DNA from: Arion vulgaris | Taxonomy: Eukaryota; Mollusca; Gastropoda; Stylommatophora; Arionidae | Length of the DNA stretch: 64,000 bases | Reading direction: 5' to 3' | Assembly (NCBI GenBank): GCA_020796225.1 | Contig: CM036755.1 | Coordinates: forward strand, 58,084,315 to 58,148,314 | Part shown: positions 42,485-54,400 of the stretch, piece by piece | Numbering within the stretch: the first letter of the stretch is position 1 | Layout of the letters: each line of letters starts with the position of its first letter | Notes under the pieces: generated by a model | Told to the model about the DNA's origin: nothing | Database searches by the model: none | The model's input: only the letters and a program-made list of their open reading frames with translations | Position numbers and translations under genes: made by a program

Positions 42485-45400
42485 CTGTAACAGAGTTAAA
42501 AAAAAAATTACATATTTACGAGCTTAATACCAGCATGTTTTCTGACAATATAATACCATCATGTAAATCTAACCAAAATAATTTTTTTACGATGATGCAA
42601 TTGGGTTTTGTTTAGTGTGATGGAAGAGATCAAGTAAAACATAAATAAACAGTTGCTGTAAAGATAAACAAAAGTTAATTAATAATGAGCTCTTGTGGGC
42701 ATCATTGAGGCTGTAAACTCATTTTGAAATAGAGACTAGCAGATTTGCATATTTAATCTGCACAGAGTATCCTCATGGGTTCAACGCACTACATTCCTAT
42801 GCTTCTTAGTACTTTCTCTTCTCATGCTCCATATTCTATATGTGTATGTGTTAAATGTATATATATATATATATAATTTTTTTTTTTAATCGTTTCTCTT
42901 CTTGTTTCAACTTCTAGTTGTTTGCATGTATTTCGTTATTCGTTTTTAGTCATAGGTTTTCATTTTAGGACCGTTGGGATGTATCTGTTGCAGTTTATAT
43001 GTAGTGTGCTGTGAAATTTGTCACTCCTGTTGTTTCGTTTGCTTGATAAAGGTCTTTTGGTCGAAACATTGCTGTGTATTGTTATTGTGTTTTGTTAAAC
43101 TACATTACTTTGTTATTAGGTGTTTTGCAAATAATAATCCTACAAATTGTCAAAGCAGCATAAGCTTTTTAAATCTTAAATAAAATATGGAACTCCAAGT
43201 TATAAAGGGGTTTAAAGCTTAAGGATTGACTTCATTACACCGGGTTTTACCCCATATGGCTCGGTCCCCCAAGTTATATAGTTTTAATACTAAATTACAA
43301 ATGTAAATTCCAATGTTGTATCAATCCTAACATATGTCATGGACAATGACTAAAGATATAGAAAGTAAGTTGAAAATAGATGTCTGAAAAATAATGAACA
43401 TAACATGGGATGAATTCAGAGCAGGTTACGAAATCAGAGAAATGTTTGGTAATTTTGACTAAAAGGCATTTAAACAAATAAAGTATAACAAAAAATACTA
43501 AAGGCCAAAAACAATGTGTAGCATTTTATATTTTATATAATGGCTATTGTTTTTTTAAAATCCTAATTGTGTTTTGTTTGTTTAAGGGTTAATGCATCTT
43601 TAAGATGAGGTTTCCTTTCCTTCTAACTTTCTCACATCAAATTGACTTCTTATCTGTGTGTGACAATATGGTCTGGGACTAGATCTGTTTATTTGCGTTC
43701 ATTCTTAACAACCAAGCTTTTCACTCTTTGTGATCTGTGTAGTTTGCACCGAGAATGTGCGCTGTGCCCCCGTTAAGCCTCCACAACATGAAGGACAAGC
43801 ACATCTGAATTTTGGCCAAAGTGTATGCACATTCTCCAACAGGATGTAAATATGAACGGATGGATAACTAAGATTTTACAAGGAGAAAAAATCCCACTTT
43901 AAAGTACCACATCTGGAGTTATACTGTAGCATGATATCAGAACTGATAGATCATATGCGACTAGATCAGAAAAACTCTGTTTACATTGATGTAATATATT
44001 GTGGTGTGGAGTAAGTAGCTGATCATGTATGTGCAGTCAGTGGTGTGGTCTGTGACTAGATCTGATAAAGGGCTAACTTGTGATACATTTCTCTCTTTCT
44101 TTCTTTTCTTTCGTCCGTCCGCTTCAACTCAGACGAAGTTTCATCTCTGAAACTGATTTTTGCGTGAAAATCCGTTTTTCCAATTTCTTACAATGGCAGC
44201 AGCGTGCACATTGTAAATTACTTTACACTGGCAGCCGTGTGCTCAATGTACTCGTAATTAGTATTCCTCGCCATACAGGCAGATTTTCTCCGACTTCAGA
44301 GGTACTCACGTTATTGTCCTGAGTAAGACCAGGGACTCGAACAAATGCCGGACAGTAGGTTCGAACCCGAGCTATGAGGCGTCTCACAGCTAGCAGGCTG
44401 AGCTACTATCAACTACTCTAGGCAGTCCCCCTGTGATACATTAAACTGGCAAGTGAAGAGTGACTTGTAAATATGCCTTGAAATGTCACTGAATAGCTGT
44501 TGACGATGGAGCTGTATCTTGTCAGCATGCTTCTGCAGTTTTATTATGTGTTGTGTATTTGATAACAGCCTTTTGAGCAAATCTTCACTTTAGCCTGTTT
44601 TTGTACTTTGTAAAAACTACCTTACTTCACGTTTTGATAGCTTCGGTCTTATATTAAGCAACAAATTTATTTATAGAACAGTTATCTTTTGATCATTGAA
44701 ATCTAGTCAAATACATAACTAAGGGTTTATAACTCAAATGTTACGTCAGTCTTTATGTATGAGACTATGTGACATGATGAATGTCAAAAACAGATTTATG
44801 ACTGGCATCTAATGGTGTTATTTTAGTGCTGGGTTAAATTATTGCTACTTGCTCAGAATGAGCTAGTCTGGGGCACTTAATAAATACAGCAGCACTCTGT
44901 CAAAGACAGCTATTTCATTTCTTATTGCTGTCTGGTGTGTGTGTGTGTGTGTGTATCACTTAACACAGATGTACTTTTTTTATTTTGCTCACTTCTTGGT
45001 AGCTAATAGCGTCATTAAAAGACCTTTCATGCAGTTTAATCCTTTTGGAATGAGACTAGTGTTGCTTTGGGGTTATTCTAGACAGAGGATTAAAGGAAGG
45101 TTGACCATGTTGTCACCAAGTTGGAAACTAATGTCTTAATAGGGGAAGACTGCAGTAAAACTTGGTAAATAGTGAAACATGTACAAACAAAGTACTATAG
45201 ATTTACAAAATACAGAAACAGTGACGATAAACAGCAACGTTCGACCAACAAGGCCTTTATCAAGCAACGAACAAACAGGAGTGACAAATTAAAATGAAAC
45301 ACAAATGGACACCAAATACCAACGTATCTAAGGAAAATCTGAATAATACGAAATAAATGTAACACAAAAACACACATAAAAACTAGAAATAGAACGGAAA

Positions 45401-48400
45401 AGAAACAATGAAACATCTAGTAAATATATAACTTGAATACATGCAACATATACCATATAGATTACAAAGCATGGGAAGAGAAAGTACTAAGAAGCATAAG
45501 AATGTAATACATGCAACATATACCCATATAGATTACAAAGCATGGGAAGAGAAAGTACTAAGAAGCATAAGAATGTAATACGTTGAGCCCGAGTGGTCGC
45601 AAGGTACAATACAAAGAAATCAACCGATTCTCCAGAGCAAATCGACTACGATCATCAGAGGAACATGATCGGATGGCTGTGACCTGGACATCGCAAGCTC
45701 CTGAATGGCCAGTATCATTGAAATGGGTACTGCAAGCGGTGCAACAAGGCCTATATTGGGGAAACCGGCAGGAGACTCAGTGACCGATTCGTCCAACACT
45801 TGCGCGATATACGCCAATGCTCTGTGACCCTGTAGCTACCCATTTCAATGATACTGGCCATTCAGGAGCTTGCGATGTCCAGGTCACAGCCATCCGATCA
45901 TGTTCCTCTGATGATCGTAGTCGATTTGCTCTGGAGAATCGGTTGATTTCTTTGTATGGTACCTTGCACCACGCTGGCTCAACGTATTACATTCTTATGC
46001 TTCTAGTACTTTCTCTTCCCATGCTTTGTAATCTATATGGGTATATGTTGCATGTATTACATTCTTATGCTTCTTAGTACTTTCTCTTCCCATGCTTTGT
46101 AATCTATATGGGTATATGTTGCATGTATTCAAGTTATATATTTACTAGATGTTTCATTGTTTCTTTCCGTTCTATTTCTAGTTTTTATGTGTGTTTTTGT
46201 GTTACATTTATTTCGTTATTATTCCAGATTTTCCTTAGATACGTTGGTATTTGGTAGTCCATTTGTGTTTCATTTTAATTTGTCACTCCTGTTTGTTCGC
46301 TTGCTTGATAAAGGCCTTGTTGGTCGAAACGTGCTGTTTATCGTCACTGTTTCTGTATTTTGTAAAACTAAACTAATGTCTTCATGACCAAAATGCTAGT
46401 GTTTTAATCACTTGATCACCGGCTCCTCCTAGTAGCCAATACAAGACAGTAAAAACTATATGGGAAGCATTATAAAAATTCAAGATCTCTACCGTTTTAT
46501 TCTTTGTACATACCAGCTTGTATGTTCTGTCCTCTTGTGATTTGTGTATCCATGTTGTCATCAACCATATGAACCTGATTGTTGAACTCTTTACCATAAT
46601 CATCATTTTGATTAACCTGTTTAAGAAAAAACAGAAGAACGAGTATAATGTTAAAGGGACTTGTAGGAAACATAGTTAAAAAATGTCTACAGCTTTGATT
46701 GTCAACTTAAAAAGTGACTATCACACCAAATAATTGGAAACTAAAGTCACTCAGTTACCACCTGATGAATGATGACATGACAATCAATGAGGCAACTACA
46801 TTGGGAATGTTTACCTCTGCCGTGTGTTCCGAAGGTGGTGGGTCCTCTCTCAAGCGATCACCGTCCAGACCGATGTACCAGAATTCCCATAAATTCTATT
46901 CATGTGGAAATCTGATTCATGCAGCCTTAGCATTGGTGTGTTTTACGTCACATCTTCAGCACCATTTGGAGCTCTGGTGCTTATAATTCGACGATGTGTC
47001 CAGTTTCAGCCAGCGTTTACTCGGTCCGCTCCCGCTCTGTGGTCATCTAGTGTTTTTTACGGTGTGGGGTAGCTAGCCACACGCCCATCCTCCTTAGTCG
47101 CCTCTTACAACATGCATGGCAGGTAACCGTGGTTGTATTCTTTACATCCAATTTGGGCTCCGGTAACCACTCGGGCGGTGGTGGGTTCAAATCTCTACAA
47201 CGCTGTTCTGTTCACAAGTGCAATTTTTCCAGAGACCCTTGGATTATTGCCAAATTGTTTGTGCTATTCTCGGCAGGTGGCATGCCACCGCTGTGGAGAG
47301 GCACCAGGCTATATGGGGTAAAAATCTGGTGCAATGAGGTCAATCTTTCGGCTTTAGACACTTTGGAACCAAATACAGCATGAGTAAGATGTCACTTGAG
47401 ATGATGGTTAACTAGGAATATTTCAAAATAGATAACCATGGCACGCCACCTGCTGATAGAGATGCACAAAATCTGTAGCTTCAACAACAACAACAACCCT
47501 AGGGATCTCTGGAAAAAATGCGCTTATGAAACATATAATGAGGTCTGGATTCGAATGCTTGATCTAATGTAACATAAGTAAGCTTACTTCTGGGGATTAG
47601 ATTTGCTACTTCAATGTTGACTCTAAAAAGAGTTTCCATGTAGAAGGTGATAGTGACAAAATAACTGCTTTTACTACAAGCACAGCATCTTGCAGATTTT
47701 GTCCCTAGCTGTATGTCTCTGTAAATCCTAGACTTACAAAGAATGTATCAACAATTGAAATATTTAACACAACTTTACTGATTAATTGAATGTTAACATT
47801 TTGTTAACACCTTGATTTTTTGACAGATTTAGTTATATAATCTTCTTCAAACGATCCATATCGACCACTTGTTATACCCTTTGATCTGATCGCATGTGAT
47901 CTGAGCCTAAGAGCACTTCTACATTGCGCCAATTATGTGCCTACAAGTAGGCGAGTACATCATTTCTACTTTTTATCTACTAGGGTAGCTTCCATACGCC
48001 CCAACCTCAGTCACCTCTCACAACATGTCTTGTAGGTCGCAGTGTTAATATTCTTTGGCGAAACACGTAATCACAAAGTACTGTAGTTTTACAAATTACA
48101 AAAACAATGACAATATACGACAACATTTCGACCAACAAGGCCTTTATCAAGCAAATCAAATGATATTTCGCCAATCAAAGTTTTACTGCAGTCTCATCTA
48201 TATTGTAATATTCTTTGCTCCTCTTGCGAGCCCGGTAATATGCAGGCGAGTTCTATATTCATAACAAAACAATAAATCCAGTGTCATGTCTGCATGTTTT
48301 TTCATAACTCTCTCCCTGGTGCAGCTTATCAGTTCTGACACCAATCTTTTGTTGAACCATGATGTCAGAACATCCAACATCTTCTCCCTGCCTTCCATGA

Positions 48401-51400
48401 TCTCCCTTTCACTGTAATGTACCAGTTGGCACCAAAATATTCCAAACCTCATCTTTGCATTATGTGTTTGAAAAACATTGATTTTAGAATTCTTACTCTT
48501 GTTCAAACTTTTTTCAAATTCTTACTCTTTGGATCAGGTTTCATTGCATGCAATCCTCTTTTTAAAATATCACCATTTGGGGTTTTTTTTGCAGTCCATG
48601 TGATTTTTAGCATTCTTCTAGGAACCCACATATCTGTATCTATTAGCAATCTTATTTATTAAATGACACATAGCTATTGTGAACATTTCAATATCCGGGA
48701 AAGTAAGTGTTAGAACTCTTGTTCTTTGTGCCAGGCAGTTAAGTTTGTTATTACATCTTCAGGTTGGTGATCTTCTGGCAACTCATTTTGATGGAGTAGG
48801 TTTCCAGAGCATTGTTTCAAATCCCAGATGTGGCTGTTTCACTCAAAGTGATGGTAGGTGCAATATCACAAGATGGGCAGACTTTTACTCCAGATGTGGC
48901 TTGGCAGTGATTCTCTTACAACCTCAAGGTGTGCGGAAGATGAAAGGTTGATCAACTGCCAACTAATAAGTCTCCAGCAGGGTTTATCACAGTAGAGTTC
49001 CTGTCAGTTCTTCTTTTGTTAGTCAGACAAACCTGTATCTAGGTTGAACCATTGACACATGAAGCAAAATCTTGACCAGTATGTTTCCTAGTCTTGACTC
49101 ATCATGCAAAACATGAGCTGTCAATGCACCATTTATAACAAATAACTATAGTTGATTAGTTCTAACATAAATGTATTTATTTACCTCAGCATTATCAATG
49201 TAAATGAGAGCTCCATGTACAGGACAACTTCCTTCATACTTCAGTTGACATTTCTCACAATCTGAACAGAGAGATTGACTATTATTTAACAATGTGTTTA
49301 AAACTTGTGTTATTTTGTCAACCAAGTTCTCACATCTGTTCATTTAATGGTAAAATAAAACCACCAAACAAACTGTAATTAAAGTGTTTTGTTCAAATTT
49401 CTGAGAGTACACTGGGAGATTGTATCTATCTATCTATTCTCTAATCCTGTTTTGTCTTTCAGCGTCAGGTCGAAAAGGAGACAACTGGAGCGAGCCTCTC
49501 TATGCACTTTGTCTTTCTTTCTCTACTCCAATCCTGATTTGCCTCACAGCTTCAGGGTAAGAATAAATTTCTAGTACGGGCTTTTGTGTGTGCTTCATAG
49601 TGTCTTTCGTCGCCTCTGTTATCCCTGAGGTCCACCTTTTGCGTGATCAGCCTTTTGCTTTGTATCCACTGTATTGGAGCAACATTGCTCTCTGTGGCGC
49701 ACTGCCTGTTGGTAATCTCCTTATGTGACCAAACCATTTACTTTGTTACTTCTTGATAAAATTCAGTACTGATGTTGTACTCACTTTTTACCTGATGTCT
49801 TCCTTTGTAAACCGATCTCTTCTTGTTACTCCCAGCATTCTGCGTAGACATTTCATCTCTGTTGTGACTAGTATTCTTCTGTCATTTAATATCAGTGTCC
49901 CGATATTGTATAGGACAGAGAAATTTAAACCTGCTTGCCCAAAACTGGTGTCATGCATTGACCGATTGATTGGACCATCATCATTGCACTTTGGTGAGTA
50001 ACCATGCATGCTCTAATCTTTTTTTAAACAGGAAGATCTAAGCAGCAGTGCACAAAGTCTGCAGCACCGGTAAGGGTTTCGCAAAACTGTTGCCACGCAT
50101 GTGCAAGTCAATGGTTTTATTTTCTCTAGAACAGAAAAAAAGTGTTGACTCTACCAATGGATTGAACACGGGATGTTGCCATCAGGTGACACCATAGCAT
50201 TTAACCATTCAGACACCCGCACTGGTGCCCGCAAGGGAAGCAAAGGAAGTAAGAGGCGACTGATGTAGGCCCTAGGGATGCTAGCCTAGTAAATCATCTT
50301 CTTTGCGTTCATTCTTTACGATCAATTTTAATCACTCTTTGTGATATGTTTGATCTTTGCCAAGAACGTGTATACGTTGCACATTGGTTTGGTAGGCCCT
50401 AAACTCATAGACTTCTACACGTTTAGGACATGTGCATCCGATTTCAGCCAAACCTCCTTAGTCGCCTCTTACGACATGCGTGGCAGGTAACAGTGGTTCT
50501 ATTCTTTACACCCCAAATTTGGGCCCCGCAAAACAACTCAGGTGAGCCTAGTAAATAAAAAGCAGAGTAGAAATTGGATGTGCTGGCCTACTTGTAGGCG
50601 CATAACTGGCACAATGTACAATCGCTCTTTGGCTCAGATCACATACAAATCACACAGAGTGGTTGACAAGTGGTCAATATGGAGCGTTCGAAGAATAAGA
50701 ACCATTCAGCCACCCGCACTGGTGCTGCACTTACAAGAGATCATGGATGTCCATGGATGTGTGTGTGTGGGGGATGTAGTGGTCTTGTGTGTTTGTTTTA
50801 AGGCCCTTTGTAAGCTGCTCTTGATGCCGTCGCTCCATCTTTTGCATGGTCTTCCTCTTGCTTTGTACACGTTATACTTTTCCTGTGTGGCTCTCTGTGG
50901 TAGGTGATACCAGAGCATTCTTGTCAGGTGTCCAAACCATTTAATCTGTTGTTCTTTTATGAATTGTATGACCGGTTTCACATTCAGTCTTTTTCTGATT
51001 TCTTCATTTCTAATTTTGTCTCTTATTGCCACATCTGCAGTTCGTCCGATTTAGTAAAAAGAACAGAAGACAACATTTTCAAATGATAGTCACTGTTAGG
51101 CTTCTAACACTTCATAACTTTTGACATTAAATAATATGGGACAGAAGCTAAGTATAATTAGTTGGTTATGTACTCTGGAAAAAATAACTCAAAACTATCA
51201 AAAAGGCTGGTTACAGAAACTGCAACAACAAAAACTGATGTGTTAGTAACACTTTCATGACCATGTTTCATTAGTAACGCTGAAGTGGGAAAACTAATTT
51301 CAATGTTCAGATTTTGCAGACCTATGTTACAATGGGACTAGAAATAAATAAGAAGAAATAGATATGTGTAAATATGCTACAGTGGTACTGGTCACATGTT

Positions 51401-54400
51401 CAAAATAAATTAAAATGAATGCAACAAGCGGAAGAGAAAACTTCTCAATGAACACCTTTCTAGAAACAGCTGACGATTGACAAGTGATATATGTGTAAAC
51501 TGTGGCTAAGTGTTTACAAAGCCAAGGGCCTTTGCCTTGCATTTCAAAGGTCATGGATTCAAACCCAAACGAAGCCTGTTCTGTTCACGGGTAAAATTTT
51601 TCCAGAGACCCCTAAGATTGTTGTGGAGCTACAGAGTTTGTGTTTTGTGCAATACTCTCGGTAAGTGGTATGCCACATCTGTGGAGAGGGACTGAGCTAT
51701 ATGCTGTAAAACCAGATGCAATGGTCAATCCTTCGGCTTTAGACCATTTTTAGACTATTTATATGTGTAAACTTCCATTTGAATATTTTAGGATATTTGG
51801 TGAGAATAGGCTGTTGAGCAGCACATTGACATGGTTGCCATCATGAGTTGACCTCTTCATGTCAGATTTGTCTGATGCAAACTGGTACTGCTCACTTCAT
51901 CATCTGCAGCGTAACTCCATATGGACAGAATGCCACTCTACATGGTTTTGGTTTGGACTCTTTTTACCAGGAGGCACACTAAAGAGCGTTTTTAATTCTT
52001 AAAAACAAATGGCTTGCAAAAACATGGCTTTTCCCCTGGTCCACTAAGAGTTAATGTGAACAATCTAATTTGATTGTTTTTGTACATTTAAATCTCAAGG
52101 GCTTATCAGAATACTAAGAGCATGCATATTCCCAGTTGCAAAGTATGGGTGTGAGACAATGGGATAATTTAACAAGTAAGGAAAAAATTACTAAAAATGC
52201 TTTTGATTACAAGTGTTACAGAACAATCCTTCGTATAACATGGACAGAGATGAGATAACATGGATAGAGAAGAGAACATGGACAGAGAAAAGATAACATG
52301 GACAGAGAAGAGATAACATGAACAGACAAGAGATAACATGGACAGAGAAGAGATAACATGGACAGAGAAGAGATAACATGGACAGACAAGATATAACATG
52401 GACGGAGAAGAGATAACATGGACAGACAAGAGATAACATGGACAGACAAGATATAACATGGACAGAGAAGAGATAACATGGACAGACAAGATATAACATG
52501 GACAGACAAGATATAACATGGACAGAGAAGAGATAACATGGACAGACAAGATATAACATGGACAGAGAAGAGATAACATGGACAGAGAAGAGATAACATG
52601 GACAGAGAAGAGATAACATGGACAGAGAAGAGATAACATGGACAGAGAAGAGATAACATGGACAGAGATGAGATAACATGGACAGAGAAGAGATAACATG
52701 GACAGAGAAGAGATAACATGGACAGAGAAGAGATAACATGGACAGAGATGAGATAACATGGACAGAGAAGAGATAACATGGACAGACAAGATATAACATG
52801 GACAGACAAGATATAACATGGACAGAGAAGAGATAACATGGACAGACAAGATATAACATGGACAGAGAAGAGATAACATGGACAGACAAGATATAACATG
52901 GACAGAGAAGAGATAACATGGACAGAGAAGAGATAACATGGACAGAGAAGAGATAACATGGACAGAGATGAGATAACATGGACAGAGAAGAGATAACATG
53001 GACAGACAAGATATAACATGGACAGACAAGATATAACATGGACAGAGAAGAGATAACATGGACAGACAAGATATAACATGGACAGAGAAGAGATAACATG
53101 GACAGACAAGATATAACATGGACAGAGAAGAGATAACATGGACAGAGAAGAGATAACATGGACAGAGAAGAGATAACATGGACAGAGAAGAGATAACATG
53201 GACAGAGATGAGATAACATGGACAGAGAAGAGAACAAATACATCTATCTAGCAAGAATTCAAAATTAAAGAAAAGTGGCTAATGCTACAAATAAGAAAAT
53301 TGAAATATTTTGGACATACAAAAAACATGAAAGGCTGGAGAAGACAAGTGTGGAAGGTGGCATGCCAGCAAAGAGGAGGATCACAGAGAAGATGGATTCA
53401 AGATATGATAATGGTTTGAGCATGCCGTCAGCAAAGGTGGGACTATTTGAGAGAGGAATTCAGAAGGACTGTTAGGGTAGCAAAGCTCTGCATAACACAA
53501 GCTGTTGGATGATGATGACATACTTACATATAACATTATCCTCATCAGTAGAAGAATGTGATGCAGAACTGGTCCTTTCTTTCTTTATGACGGCAGTCGT
53601 ACTAATTTCTTCCTCATCAGTTGCTTCCTGTTTCACTGTACAACTCTGGAAATATTATTTAGAATAGAAGTTGTGTCTATGCCATAGTACATTAATTATA
53701 GGATGGTGGTTTATGGCTTGGTTATTGGTTATTAAACTGACATCATTGCACTCCAGACAGACCCATAGGTGCTCAGTCCCCACCAACAGATATCGAAGCG
53801 TATGAATACTGACGGTTCCCATGGCTCGCTGATTAAACACACTCCTAACTCTGCCACTAAGGCATCCAGTTCTACTTGTACACCGAGTAACTCCAAACTG
53901 CCTAAACTGCTGGATCGATTCAACATCTATTTTAGTGTCCTCATCCAACAGACAGTCACGAAGAGACCAAAGTACATCCCCCTTATCCATCTTCAACTCG
54001 CTACATATGGCTACATTTGTTAATTACAATAAAACCTAACCACAGCATGAAAATAAATCAATCATGATAAATGTATGACACAATGCTATAGCTGTGTATA
54101 GATAGCTCATCATCATCAAGTAGCTTGTCCTGATCAGAACTTTCCCACACTAACACTCCTGAATGTCTCTCTCTCATAGGCCAGATGTCCACTCTGCAGC
54201 CGTCATGATCAAGTCATCAGTAACATCCTGAATCAATCTTCTCCGTGGTCTTCCTCTTCTCCAGGATGCATCCTTTCATGATGGTCTTTTCCAACCCTTC
54301 GTGTCTATATGTCCAAAATATCTCAATTTTCTCATTCTTATTTGTAGCATCAGCCAGTTGTCTTTGATTTTGAGTTCTTTCTGGGTAGATCTATTTATTC

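Noticed and set aside
44330..44416. Functional tRNA gene on the minus strand
   Set aside because: Good A and B boxes, but the acceptor and anticodon stems do not close and it continues into SINE D.
49146..49343. Knuckle protein starting MNRCENLV
   Set aside because: It reads through both splice sites of exon 3; the exon boundaries are conserved in gene 1.
51240..51280. A second copy of exon 1 (ccatgtttcattagtaa)
   Set aside because: The match to the gene 1 start region is too short and no donor in the right phase follows.
52169..53254. Three long overlapping minus-strand ORFs (327-361 codons), Cys-rich
   Set aside because: Antisense to a 20-bp satellite grown in an RTE fragment; all frames are open for the same trivial reason.
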